DNA of 64,000 nucleotides. Source: CBDDEC01 sp965198045 (lineage in GTDB: Bacteria > Chloroflexota > Dehalococcoidia > UBA2979). The notes under the pieces were generated by a model. It did no database searches. It was not told where the DNA came from and saw only the letters and a list, made by a program, of their open reading frames with translations. A program made the translations under genes and the position numbers. This document shows, in pieces, positions 40,951 through 49,186 of the stretch (within the stretch, counting starts at the first letter, position 1; every line of letters begins with the position of its first letter). The DNA lies in the NCBI GenBank assembly GCA_965198045.1, contig CBDAOL010000003.1:1-64000 (forward strand), given 5' to 3'.

Positions 40951-41362
40951 GTGCGTGTGGTCGCGCAGGAACTCGACGCGGACCTCGTCATCGTTGGCGC
41001 CGGGGCCGTTGGTCTCGCCGTTGCAGCCCGGCTCGCGCCGGTGCTGGTGGTCGAGGCCAACGAGAGCTTCGGGCTCGAGACGACTTCACATGACACCGGC
41101 ATCATCCACGCCGGGCACTTCTACGAGAGACAGCGACCGCGCGACCTTCCTCGAGGCCGGCCAGCGCCTGCTGCCCGGTCTGCACGCCGAGGATCTGGCG
41201 CCGGGTCAGGTGGGGTATCGCCCGAAGATCGACACCGACGGCGACACGCCGCCGGACTTCCTCGTCTGGCCCGATCGAGGCTACGTGCACCTCGGCGGCA
41301 TCGAGTCCCCGGGGCTCACCTCGAGCCTGGCGATCGCGCGCGGGGTGGCCTCGCTGCTCTAG
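40951..41362 (+). pseudogene. FAD-dependent oxidoreductase (DAO/L-2-hydroxyglutarate oxidase family) with internal deletion
   Basis: The 5' part encodes the FAD-binding start (ADLVIVGAGAVGLAVAARLA, then TTSHDTGIIHAGHFYE, about 60 residues). At about 41128 the frame changes and the next segment reads RATFLEAGQRLLPGLHAEDL and DRGYVHLGGIESPGLTSSLA, which is the C-terminal end of the same family up to a stop at 41362. Members are about 370 residues long, so roughly 200 or more central residues are missing together with the reading frame. A non-functional remnant. GGGGAGGG precedes the GTG start. Confidence 0.82.
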
Positions 41363-41727
41363 CTGCGCCCGAGGGCCAGCCCACCGATCATCGCGACCAG
41401 ACCAACTGCGACCGTTGCCGCCAGCAGCACGACTGCGGTCAGCCAGTTGCCGCACTCGGCGTGCTCGACCGTGTCCCACATGTACGTCGAGAACGTGGTG
41501 AAGCCCCCGAGGACCCCGATCGCCAGGCCGGAGCGCACGGCTTGCGACCAGGCCAGCCGCTCCTCGGTCGCACCGAGCAGCAGACCGAGCAGGAATGCGC
41601 CTGCGATGTTCACGACGAAGGTTCCGGAACCGCCGAGGTTAGTGGCGTTTGTCACGCCCGAGGAGATGCCGTAGCGCGCGGACGCACCCAGCGCACCACC
41701 AATGGCGACGGCCACGACGATCGGCAT
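41359..41727 (-). CDS. crcB: Fluoride ion channel CrcB/FluC
   Basis: 122-residue fluoride exporter with four transmembrane helices. GALGASARYGIS (about 10-21), GTFVVNIAGAFLLGLLLG with the pore Asn, and GVLGGFTTFSTYMWDTVE with the GGxTTFSTF polar track are all diagnostic. The ATG at 41727 gives the usual length. The functional channel is a dual-topology dimer, so one gene suffices. No fluoride riboswitch was recognised in the roughly 80-base divergent gap. Its 3' end overlaps the end of the FAD pseudogene. Confidence 0.92.
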   Translation of the reverse strand: MPIVVAVAIGGALGASARYGISSGVTNATNLGGSGTFVVNIAGAFLLGLLLGATEERLAWSQAVRSGLAIGVLGGFTTFSTYMWDTVEHAECGNWLTAVVLLAATVAVGLVAMIGGLALGRS

Positions 41728-41819
41728 CCCGCGCCCCCTCGCTTGCCCGGAGCCCGAAGCGTGGAGGAGCATGCCGATCCACGCAACCCGCCAGCACACC
41801 CGCAGCGATGGAGCGCGTC

Positions 41820-42437
41820 ATGATCGACCACCTTGTCTACTGGACCCCCGACCTCGAGGCTTCGATCGAGGAACTGGCGGAGCGCCTCGGCGTTCGCGCT
41901 GCGGAGGGCGGTCGCCACCCCGGCGTCGGCACACGCAACGCGCTCGTCTCGTTCGGCGAGGGGCGGTACCTCGAGGTGATCGGCCCCGACCTCGATCAGG
42001 ACGAACCGGCAACAGCCTCGCCCTTCGGCCCCAGCAGGGACGGCCCCTCACTCACCACCTGGGCCGCGAAGGCGCCGGACCTCGACGCCCGCATCGAGGC
42101 GGCGCGCGCCGGCGGCACGGACATCGGCGTCGTCATGGACCGGAGCCGCGACCGCCTCGACGACGTTACGTTGCACTGGCGCCTGAGCCGCGGCGACCGG
42201 CCGGGCGACGGTCTCGTGCCGTTCCTGATCGACTGGAGCGACACGGAGCATCCCGCCGAGACCTCGCCCGCGGGCCTCACCCTCGTCGCCCTCCACGCCG
42301 AGCATACCGACCCCGAGGCGATCCGCGCCCACCTCGACGCCCTCGAGGTTGCGACCGACCTCGACGTCACGCAAGGCGACAGCCCGCGGCTCGTCGCCAC
42401 GATCAAGGGACCGAATGGGCGCGTGGAGTTGAGCTGA
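41820..42437 (+). CDS. Glyoxalase-like (VOC, Glyoxalase_3) domain protein
   Basis: 205-residue protein: IDHLVYWTPDLEASIEELAERLGV is the first VOC module, GTRNALVSFGEGRYLEVIGPD carries the family's conserved Asn and Glu, and the second half (TLVALHAEHTDPEAIRAHLDAL) is a diverged second module, as in PF13468. Ligand and reaction unknown. ATG at 41820 has GGAG 7 bases before; the ATG at 41808 is an alternative giving four more residues. Confidence 0.78.
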   Translation: MIDHLVYWTPDLEASIEELAERLGVRAAEGGRHPGVGTRNALVSFGEGRYLEVIGPDLDQDEPATASPFGPSRDGPSLTTWAAKAPDLDARIEAARAGGTDIGVVMDRSRDRLDDVTLHWRLSRGDRPGDGLVPFLIDWSDTEHPAETSPAGLTLVALHAEHTDPEAIRAHLDALEVATDLDVTQGDSPRLVATIKGPNGRVELS

Positions 42438-42477
42438 GCGCAAAGAGGTTCCCCGCGATCCGAGCTCGCCCCGGCCG

Positions 42478-42499
42478 GGAGGTGAGGGCAGTCACCTCC
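42478..42499. terminator. Candidate hairpin terminator between convergent genes
   Basis: GGAGGTGA (42478-42485) and TCACCTCC (42492-42499) form an 8-bp stem with a 6-base loop, 40 bases after the VOC gene stop. The neighbouring SDR is convergent. The remaining 220 bases to 42725 hold G-runs but no gene or recognised element. Confidence 0.4.
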
Positions 42500-42725
42500 T
42501 AGCCGAGGGTGGATCGATCATGGTCGCGAGCGAGCCGAGCGCGGAACTTCCCAGGCGCCGTTCGCGGAAGCCCACGCTAGAGGAACCGCGCGGGGGGCGG
42601 TGTAGTACTTCCGTAGTGGGGGGGATGAGAGCCGTGCCACTGACGCTCGCGGGCTACGCAGCGCGCAGGCCCGTCAAGGGGAACGCGAACAGCCCCGAAA
42701 TGCCTTCGTGTGCGGACAGTGGCCG

Positions 42726-43634
42726 CTACTGCTGGGCCCGCTGCTCCTCGAACTGCGCGATGGACATGCCAGTCGCCCACTGCGGCTCGGCGCCATCGAG
42801 GCTCGTGATCTCGGCCCAGTGCTCGGCGACCCACTCGGCGTCCTTCAGGTCGTCGATGCCGGGCTGGAGGCCGGGGCCTTTCACCATCACCGCGCGATTG
42901 AAGTTGCCGGCGCCGGCCTCGATGACCAGGCCGCTGTCCGTGTTCTCCTCGGAGGCGATGTACATCACGGCCGGTACGACGTGCTCGGGGACGAGGCGGT
43001 CGACCATCTCCTGCGGCATCACCGTCGCCGTCAGCCGCGTGCCGGCCACGGGAGCCAGGGTGTTGACCAGGACGTTGTACTTCGCGCCCTCCTGCTTGAG
43101 GACGTTCATCAGCCCCAGGTTCGCGGTCTTCGCCGCGCCGTAGTTGGCCTGCCCGAACTGCCCCCAGATGCCCGAGGACGACGCGGTCAGCACGACGCGC
43201 CCGTACGACTGCTGGCGGAACACCGGCCAGGCGTGCCGCAGCGGATTGAACGTGCCCTTCGTTTGCACCGCGAAGATCGAGTCCCAATCCTCTTCCGCCA
43301 TGTTGTGCATCGCCTTGTCGCGCAGGATGCCGGCGTTGCAGATGACGATGTCGAGGCGACCCCACTTGTCGATCGCCGTGCGCACCATCTCCTCGGCGTC
43401 GTCGTAGTCGGAGACCGAGCCGTAGTTAGCGGCGCCCTCGCCGCCGGCCGCCTCGATCTCGTCGACTACCTTGCGAGCGGGCGCCGCATCCTCGCCGTGC
43501 CCTGCCGGGTCACCGCCGAGGTCGTTCACGACCATCTTCGCCCCGCGCTTCGCCAGATCGAGCGCGTAGGCCCGCCCCAGGCCGCCACCCGCGCCGGTTA
43601 CGAGCGCGACGCGCCCCTCGAATGAAATCGCCAT
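42726..43634 (-). CDS. Short-chain dehydrogenase/reductase, (3R)-hydroxyacyl-CoA dehydrogenase (MFE-2) like
   Basis: 302-residue SDR. The start SFEGRVALVTGAGGGLGRAYAL (TGxxxGxG), NDLGGDPAGHG, the NNAG equivalent CNAGILRDKAMHNM, and YGAAK active site with upstream Ser in LTASSSGIWG are all typical of the dehydrogenase part of peroxisomal-type multifunctional enzyme 2 and its bacterial relatives. The C-terminal extension after about residue 240 is part of that group. A MaoC-type hydratase is encoded divergently 300 bases away; the pair is the usual hydratase/dehydrogenase combination of acyl-CoA oxidation. Confidence 0.82.
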   Translation of the reverse strand: MAISFEGRVALVTGAGGGLGRAYALDLAKRGAKMVVNDLGGDPAGHGEDAAPARKVVDEIEAAGGEGAANYGSVSDYDDAEEMVRTAIDKWGRLDIVICNAGILRDKAMHNMAEEDWDSIFAVQTKGTFNPLRHAWPVFRQQSYGRVVLTASSSGIWGQFGQANYGAAKTANLGLMNVLKQEGAKYNVLVNTLAPVAGTRLTATVMPQEMVDRLVPEHVVPAVMYIASEENTDSGLVIEAGAGNFNRAVMVKGPGLQPGIDDLKDAEWVAEHWAEITSLDGAEPQWATGMSIAQFEEQRAQQ

Positions 43635-43721
43635 GGTCCGTGCTCCTCCGGCGCGGCCGCTCGCCGCGCGATCTTGCTGTTCGATGCCCTCGATCGGGCC
43701 GACTCAGCCTAGGCGCGCCCC

Positions 43722-43901
43722 GTGCTACGGCGAAGAGTCCGCGGGCCGCGCGCGCTGGCACTGCTGCCGGGCCCGCTGTTCGACCTGAGCGACATCGATC
43801 CGGACGACCCCTCGATGGTGCTCCTGCGCGCTGGGCACCTCCCCGGCCCAACGCGTCGCTGGCGTATGTGGTGGCGGCGGCTGCGCCGCCGCCTCGGCTG
43901 A
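43722..43901 (+). CDS. Possible small basic protein
   Basis: 59 codons from a GTG: LRRRVRGPRALALLPGPLFD, an acidic centre (DIDPDDPS), and a very basic C-terminus (RRWRMWWRRLRRRLG). About 85% or more of third positions are G or C, much like the genes around, and it ends 19 bases before the MaoC gene. The ribosome binding site is poor. Not a family I recognise; the Trp/Arg-rich end is suggestive of membrane or nucleic-acid contact. Confidence 0.4.
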   Translation: MLRRRVRGPRALALLPGPLFDLSDIDPDDPSMVLLRAGHLPGPTRRWRMWWRRLRRRLG

Positions 43902-43920
43902 CGGCGTATCCTCGCTCGCC

Positions 43921-44331
43921 ATGGAGTGTCAGGTCGGCGATGTGGCTACGCGAAGCCTCGAGGTGACGAGCGAGGCTGTCGAGGCGTACGCGCAGCTCAC
44001 GGGCGACCGCAATCCGCTGCACTTCGATGAGGCGTTCGTCGACGGGACGCGTTACGACGGACTGTTGGCACAGGGCGGGATCGCGACGGGGCTGTTGCAC
44101 GCGCTCGTGGCGATGGATCTGCCGGGCGCCGGTTCGGTGTTCGTGCGTCAGCGCTGGTCGTTCCCGCGGCCGGTCTACATCGGCGACACGATCGAGGCGC
44201 GAGGCGAGGTGACGTCGGTGCGGCCTCGAAGGTCGTTCGCCGAGATGTCGTTCGTCGTGACGAACCAGCGCGGCGAGACCGTCCTCGAGGGTGACGCGCT
44301 CGTATTTCAGGCGACGCCTGCGGCCAGCTGA
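43921..44331 (+). CDS. MaoC-family (R)-specific enoyl-CoA hydratase
   Basis: 136-residue hot-dog-fold hydratase adding water to trans-2-enoyl-CoA to give (R)-3-hydroxyacyl-CoA. The hydratase-2 motif LTGDRNPLHFDEAF (about residues 22-35) contains the catalytic Asp and His; AQGGIATGLLHALVAM and RPVYIGDTIEARGEV are the other conserved parts. It diverges from the MFE-2-like SDR, whose substrate would be this enzyme's product. Confidence 0.85.
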   Translation: MECQVGDVATRSLEVTSEAVEAYAQLTGDRNPLHFDEAFVDGTRYDGLLAQGGIATGLLHALVAMDLPGAGSVFVRQRWSFPRPVYIGDTIEARGEVTSVRPRRSFAEMSFVVTNQRGETVLEGDALVFQATPAAS

Positions 44332-44483
44332 TCGCACCGCTCCCCTGGGCTTGTTGCCGCTTGTAACGTGGCGCACCGGCGTCCGGGGCCTCTCGCGCGA
44401 CACTGGATCCACCACCATTCACCGCGGACGCCCGGCCAGGGGCGCGTCCCATGCCAATCCATGCCGAACGAAGGGAGACGCCC

Positions 44484-44699
44484 GTGGGTGTCGTCGAGGA
44501 GCAAGTGGTCATCCAGCGGCCGAGCGATGAGGTCTGGGCAGTGCTCTCCGACTTCGGCAACATCCACCGCTGGTCGCCGGTGGTCAACCACTCAGAGGCC
44601 ACGAACGAGGTCGAGGGTGGCGTGGGCTGCGAGCGCCGCCGATCGCGATCCGCATCCAACCGAGGCGCAGCGGTGGCGCGTCGTCGAGTCCCGCCTTGA
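44484..44699 (+). pseudogene. SRPBCC-family gene, truncated (3' part replaced)
   Basis: From the GTG at 44484 (GGAGA 5-6 bases upstream) about 50 codons encode a normal SRPBCC start: VGVVEEQVVIQRPSDEVWAV and LSDFGNIHRWSPVVNHSE. After about 44635 the frame is non-native (RRSRSASNRGAAVARRR) because the DNA there is antisense to the EamA fragment. Members are about 150 residues, so some 100 are missing. An ATG at 44451 is an alternative start. Confidence 0.7.
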
Positions 44700-44817
44700 T
44701 CGCGACCGGGTTGCCGCCCCACAACGCGGCCAGGAGCACAGCGAACGCCCCCGACTCCGGTGTCAGTTCGCCTCGCGTGGCCGGTGCGGCCTCGGGGGGT
44801 GGCGTGGAATCGCTCAC
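44638..44817 (-). pseudogene. EamA/DMT-family transporter gene, truncated
   Basis: A GTG at 44817 overlaps the stop of the TVP38 gene (GTGA) and opens a frame reading SDSTPPPEAAPATRGELTPE, then FAVLLAALWGGNPVAIKAGL and PPLRLGWMRIAIGG, the first helix and a half of an EamA drug/metabolite transporter. It then breaks off at about 44638, where the convergent SRPBCC fragment begins. The other eight or so helices are missing. Confidence 0.72.
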
Positions 44818-45515
44818 GATCCGCCGCCGGCGCGGTAGGCGTTGAAGCGGTTGCGACCGACGACGACGATCACCGGCACGAGGATCAACAGCGCCGCCGG
44901 GAGGAAGAACAGCACGAGCGACTGCTCACGCAGCAAGCTCGTCGAGTAGAAGAAGGCCACGCTGATGATCGTCCACGGGACGATGCTCGCCACGTAGAAG
45001 CGGGCGAAGTTGAGCCGCCGCAGCCCGCTGAGGTAGCTGATCACGTCGATCCCGATCGCTGTCAGCGGCAGCAGGAAGCGAATGGCGAACACGCGCCGCG
45101 CGTCGAGGCGGTCACCCACGCGCGCCACCACCTCGGACGCGCGCTGCCCGGCGAGGAGCCGGACCACCCTCGACCCGAAGCGACGCGCCACGGTGTAGTT
45201 GACGATCAGCGCCGCGGTATGGGCCACGAAGGTCGCCGCGATTGAGACGTGCGGTTCGAACACGAGCGCGGCCACGCTGACCGTCGCGAGGTCGGAGACC
45301 GGGTTGAACGGTACCGAGATGCCGAGGCAGAGGACGACAGCGTAGGCCGCGGGTGCGAACACGCCCGCTCGGTCGACCGCCTCCTCGATCCCGTCCTGGC
45401 TGATGCCGAGGTAACGCTGAGCCAGCAGGCTGACGACGACGATGACGAATGCGAGCGCGCCAAGCCGCAGCGCGGTGCGGCGATCGACCTTGATGCGGCG
45501 CAGCCTCGACACCAC
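44814..45515 (-). CDS. TVP38/TMEM64 (DedA-like) family membrane protein
   Basis: 233-residue integral membrane protein. First helix LRLGALAFVIVVVSLLAQ, then the SNARE-associated (VTT) domain with LGISVPFNPVSDLATVSVAA, the amphipathic re-entrant region VARRFGSRVVRLLAG, and FAIRFLLPLTAIGIDVISYLSG with the conserved Arg and Pro. Members are thought to move or scramble lipids. GTG at 45515 with GGAGA 9 bases before is taken as start; the adjacent GTG at 45512 is equally possible. It precedes and overlaps the broken EamA gene. Confidence 0.75.
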   Translation of the reverse strand: MVSRLRRIKVDRRTALRLGALAFVIVVVSLLAQRYLGISQDGIEEAVDRAGVFAPAAYAVVLCLGISVPFNPVSDLATVSVAALVFEPHVSIAATFVAHTAALIVNYTVARRFGSRVVRLLAGQRASEVVARVGDRLDARRVFAIRFLLPLTAIGIDVISYLSGLRRLNFARFYVASIVPWTIISVAFFYSTSLLREQSLVLFFLPAALLILVPVIVVVGRNRFNAYRAGGGS

Positions 45516-45609
45516 GTGGCGGGTCTCCGTCCTCTGCGCCTCGCATCCTCGGAGCACGCATGCTCTCACCTCGCGCCCTAAGCTGCGCGGACGGAGAGGG
45601 GTCCACAAA

Positions 45610-46801
45610 ATGCGCACCAGTGTGTTCTACCTGCCCTCGATCGGCTCACGTGAGGAGATCGAGGAGGGTCTGGCGGGGCTACGGCCAGAGTTGTACCAAC
45701 GGATGCTCGAGGAGTTGTCCGAGCAAGCGAAGCTGGCCGACCGGCTCGGTTACGCCTCGATCGCGTTCACCGAGCATCACTTCCACGTCGAGGGCTTCGA
45801 GTTGTCGAACAACCCGGTCATGCTCGATCTCTACCTGGCGATGCAGACCGAGCGCATCGCCGTCGGCCAGCTGGGCATCGTGCTGCCGTCGCAGAACCCG
45901 ATCCGCGTGGCGGAAGACATCGCCATGCTCGACCACATGTCGGGCGGTCGCGCGCACGCCGGGTTCGCGCGCGGCTAGCCAGCGCCGCTGGGTCGACACG
46001 ATGGCGCAGCACCTGCATGGCATCCACGGCGCGACGCCGGGCGAGCACGATGAAATCGACGCCGCCAACCGCGCGGCGTTCGAGGAGCACTTTCGCATCG
46101 TCAAACAGGCCTGGACCGAAGACTTCCTGTCGTACGAGGGCGACTACTGGCAGATCCCACCGGCGGGCACTCCCTGGGACCTCGACGCGACGCGTCAGTG
46201 GGGCGGTGGCGTCGACGAGGACAACATCGTGCGGCAGGTAGGGGTCGTGCCAAAACCGCTGCAGCGGCCCCACCCGCCGATCTTCCAGCCGTTCGCGTCC
46301 AGCGAGCGCTCGATCCGCTGGTGCGCCCAGGAGGGCGTGACCGCCATCCTGCCGCCGATGAACCTCGAGCTGCAGCACCGGCTGTTCGAGGTCTATCGCG
46401 AAGAAGCCGCTGCGGCCGGTCGCGACCTCGCGCCGGACGAAGGCCTCGGCGTGCTGCGCGACGTCGTCGTCGCCGACACCGACGAGGAGGCGATGGCGCT
46501 CTGGCGCCATGGCGGCGCGTTCTGTGGGGCCGCCTGGTTCTCGCCGTTCCACTTCGGCGAGGTGCTGAAGGACCCGCAGGGCGGTCACCAGTACACGCCC
46601 GAGGAGATGATGGAGCGCGGACTGCTGCTGGTAGGCAGCCCCGACACCGTCGCCGGTCAGGTCGAGCGCATGCTGGAGGACACGCCGGTGCAGTGGATCT
46701 TCGCCTGGCAGTACAACGGCCTGGTCCCGCACGCCTCGATGCTGCGGTCGATCGAGGCGTTCGCCACCGACGTGCTGCCGCGCTTCGGCGGGCTCGACTA
46801 G
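45610..46801 (+). pseudogene. LLM-class flavin-dependent oxidoreductase with single-base frameshift
   Basis: Bacterial-luciferase-like monooxygenase. The first frame runs MRTSVFYLPSIGSREEIEEG through AMLDHMSGGRAHAGFARG and stops at TAG 45976-45978; the sequence continues in another frame with QRRWVDTMAQHLHGIHG to LPRFGGLD at 46801. The family expects GFARGYQRRW here, which is restored by removing one G at about 45976-45979. Total length 1192 is one more than a multiple of three. Full length would be about 396 residues. Followed after 14 bases by an SDR gene. Confidence 0.87.
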
Positions 46802-46815
46802 AAGGAGGCAGAGAC

Positions 46816-47628
46816 ATGGGCAGGTTGGACGGCAAGGTCGCGGTGATCACGGGCGGCGCCTCGGGCATGGGCGAGGCGACGACGAAGCTGTTCGTCGCCG
46901 AGGGCGCGCAGGTCGTGATCGGCGACGTGCAGCGCGAGAAGGCGCAGGCGCTGGCCGACTCGCTCGGCGACGATTGCGTCGCGGTCGAGGCTGATGTCAG
47001 CAGTTCCGAGGATGTGCAGGCCCTCGTGCGGACCGCGCTCAGCGAGTTCGGCGGCATCGACGTGATGTACAACAACGCCGGCATCGGCGGCGGCGAGGGT
47101 CCGATCCACGAGTGCAGCGAGGAGATGTTCGACCGCATCATCGCGGTCGACCTCAAGGCGGTGTGGCTCGGGATGAAGCACGCACTGCCGCACCTGATCG
47201 ACCGCGGCGGTGGGTCGATCATCACGACCGCCTCGATCTCCGGCCTCGTCGGCATGCCCGGGCAGGGCGCCTACGGCTCGGCGAAGGGCGGTGTGCTGCA
47301 GCTGACGAGGGTCTGCGCCATCGAATACGCCGACCGCGGTATCCGCGCCAACAGCATTTGCCCGGGCGGCATCCTGACACCGCTGCTGTGGAACAATCCG
47401 GCACTGTCTCAGCCCCGCGATCCGGCTGAGCTCGAACGGTCGCTCGCCGGGGCGCAGCCGATCCAGCGCGCCGGTCAGCCGGAGGACATCGCCAACGCCG
47501 CGCTCTGGCTGGCGAGCGACGATTCGTCGTTTGTCACGGGCCAGCAGATCGTCGTCGACGGCGGCTGGACCGCCTCGGCGCGCGTCGGTGGCGTCAGCGG
47601 CGTTGGTGGCGTGCGTTCGGAGAGCTAG
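46816..47628 (+). CDS. Short-chain dehydrogenase/reductase
   Basis: 270-residue classical SDR. RLDGKVAVITGGASGMGEAT (TGxxxGxG), acidic NAD selector in VIGDVQREKA (Asp), ADVSSSEDV, YNNAGIGGGEG, Ser in TTASISGLVG, YGSAK catalytic pair, and CPGGILTPL; the end VTGQQIVVDGGWTA is standard. NAD-dependent, alcohol/ketone substrate unknown. AAGGAGG 8 bases before the ATG. Directly downstream of the broken LLM gene and convergent with the ThuA gene. Confidence 0.88.
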   Translation: MGRLDGKVAVITGGASGMGEATTKLFVAEGAQVVIGDVQREKAQALADSLGDDCVAVEADVSSSEDVQALVRTALSEFGGIDVMYNNAGIGGGEGPIHECSEEMFDRIIAVDLKAVWLGMKHALPHLIDRGGGSIITTASISGLVGMPGQGAYGSAKGGVLQLTRVCAIEYADRGIRANSICPGGILTPLLWNNPALSQPRDPAELERSLAGAQPIQRAGQPEDIANAALWLASDDSSFVTGQQIVVDGGWTASARVGGVSGVGGVRSES

Positions 47629-47647
47629 CCGACGGCCGGACGGCTAG
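47625..47647. terminator. Hairpin containing both stop codons of convergent genes
   Basis: CTAGCCG (47625-47631), 9-base loop, CGGCTAG (47641-47647). Each arm carries the TAG stop of one of the two facing genes (SDR and ThuA). Probably a shared bidirectional terminator; no T-run. Confidence 0.45.
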
Positions 47648-48462
47648 ACCTCGCCGAGCCCCCAGCCCACGCCGTTGCGGAGCAGCGTGCGGAAGCCCTC
47701 GGTCTCCCACGAGCCGAGGAGGTAGAGCGGCGGCGCGTTGTCGTCAGCGACGCTGGCGTCGACGGTGCGCTGGCTGTTGGTCGTGGGCGTGTGGCAGTGG
47801 CCCAGCGTCGTGTAGGCGACGGCGCCCTGGCTCAGCGACCGCTCGAAGGCAATGGCGCGCTTCGTGCTGCCGGGGAGCATCGCGCTGTCACGCTCGTAGT
47901 AGAACCCGGTCGGACTCGGTGGCACCTCGCCCCAGTCGGCGGTCAGCAGCACCGTGCTCTCGTCGGGCGCCTGCATCTCGACCATGTACGGCTCATCGAT
48001 CGTCTCGAAGACGTCGGGAAGGCCCTTCGTCAGCGGGTGCTGGCGGTCGACCAGCTCCACCTCGAACTTGCGGATCGGCGGGTGATGGATAAAGAAGCCG
48101 CCGAGGGTGTTGTGGTAGTTCATCTTCACCATCTGGCGGCGCTCCGACTCGGGCATGCGCGCCGCCTTGCCGCCGGAGCTGCCATGCAGCGCCAGCCAGC
48201 GACCGCCGGCCTCGACCCACTGGCGGAGGACGGTGTTCTGCTCGTCGGTCGCGACCGGGCCGGCGACGTAGGTCACGAGCAACGAGCACTGCGGCAGCCA
48301 CTTCTCGATGTCCTCGTAGTCGTTGGTGACGGTGGTGTGGACGTGGTCGCGTTCCTTGAGCAGCTCGAGGATGCGCAGACGTGCGTAGTCGTGGTCGTGG
48401 CCGGCTGGCGCGCCCGGGGGGTATCCGCCGGCGATCACATGGGCTCGGATTACGTCGGTCAT
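47644..48462 (-). CDS. ThuA-like domain protein
   Basis: 272-residue protein of the ThuA (trehalose utilisation, glutamine-amidotransferase-like fold) family: LLKERDHVHTTVTNDYEDIEKWL, the strand-turn CSLLVTYVAG, WVEAGGRWLALHGSSGG (the elbow region), and RKFEVELVDRQHPLTKGLPD, then GAVAYTTLGHCHTP. The family is linked to sugar metabolism but its reaction is not established. Start MTDVIRAHVI at 48462; the longer frame is less likely. Monocistronic. Confidence 0.82.
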   Translation of the reverse strand: MTDVIRAHVIAGGYPPGAPAGHDHDYARLRILELLKERDHVHTTVTNDYEDIEKWLPQCSLLVTYVAGPVATDEQNTVLRQWVEAGGRWLALHGSSGGKAARMPESERRQMVKMNYHNTLGGFFIHHPPIRKFEVELVDRQHPLTKGLPDVFETIDEPYMVEMQAPDESTVLLTADWGEVPPSPTGFYYERDSAMLPGSTKRAIAFERSLSQGAVAYTTLGHCHTPTTNSQRTVDASVADDNAPPLYLLGSWETEGFRTLLRNGVGWGLGEV

Positions 48463-48739
48463 CGCGCGAACCTCCACGCTGCGGCGCGTGCGTGCGCCAC
48501 GCGCACTCTAGTCCCAATCGACGCGACACGAACATCGACGACGAGTCGCCAGAGTGCGATGAGGCCGCCGAGACGCCCAGCTCGCCGGGGCCGCGATGAT
48601 CGGCGGGGCGAGGCCGCGGTGCGCCAGGCGGTCTACGCGGGCAGGACGAGGCTCACGCGTTCCGGCAGACGGGCAGCGAAGCGGATAGGATGCCGACGTG
48701 ATTCGGCTGGGGTCAGCCAGCAGAACATGGGGGGAACTT

Positions 48740-48985
48740 ATGGGCCTGCTAGACAGCATCAAGGGAATGTTCGGGCGCGGCCGCGATGCCGCGGGTGACG
48801 CGGCCAGTGGCGCGGCCGACGCGGCCAGCGGTGCCGCTGGCGCCGCCGGCTCGGCCGCGGGCGCGGCGATGGACGCCGCCGGTGACGCCGCCGAGGCGGT
48901 CGGCGACGCTGCCAGCGGCGCGGTCGACCGAGCGCGCGACATGGTCAGCGGCGACGACGACGACGAGGAGCCGTCCACCGACTAG
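48740..48985 (+). CDS. Ala/Gly/Asp-rich small repetitive protein
   Basis: 81 residues, MGLLDSIKGMFGRGRDAAGD followed by imperfect heptad-like repeats of (A/D)AxGAA(D/S) and ending VDRARDMVSGDDDDEEPSTD. The MGLLDxxKG start and amphipathic repeats recall the MT0933-like antitoxin/CsbD-like group of small helical proteins, but low complexity makes this weak. GGGGGGA lies before the ATG, and a TAGGAT hexamer at about 48687-48692 could be a -10. No toxin gene is next to it. Confidence 0.6.
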   Translation: MGLLDSIKGMFGRGRDAAGDAASGAADAASGAAGAAGSAAGAAMDAAGDAAEAVGDAASGAVDRARDMVSGDDDDEEPSTD

Positions 48986-49186
48986 ACCTCGGCGGTCGGC
49001 TCTGCGAACACGCGTGGCTGTGGCGATGTAGCGACGCTGTGCCGCTGCGTGTCAGCGGCGACCGAAGGGTGTGAAGAGCCCGAACAGCGAAGCGCCGCCC
49101 GGAGTAGCCCGTCGACCCGTGCCGTCGATTTCGTCGACGGCGTTCGTTGATGTAGTAGGTGAGACAAGACCTTCGAGGGGGACGCG

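Noticed and set aside
41728..41819. Fluoride riboswitch before crcB
   Set aside because: The divergent gap is under 100 bases and none of the conserved fluoride-riboswitch sequence blocks were recognised.
42438..42725. Structured RNA between the VOC and SDR genes
   Set aside because: Apart from the 42478-42499 hairpin only G-runs are visible; no known RNA family pattern was recognised.
48986..49186. End of a minus-strand gene (open frame ending GLFTPFGRR)
   Set aside because: About 30 codons with good bias but no start and no recognisable protein; too little to call.
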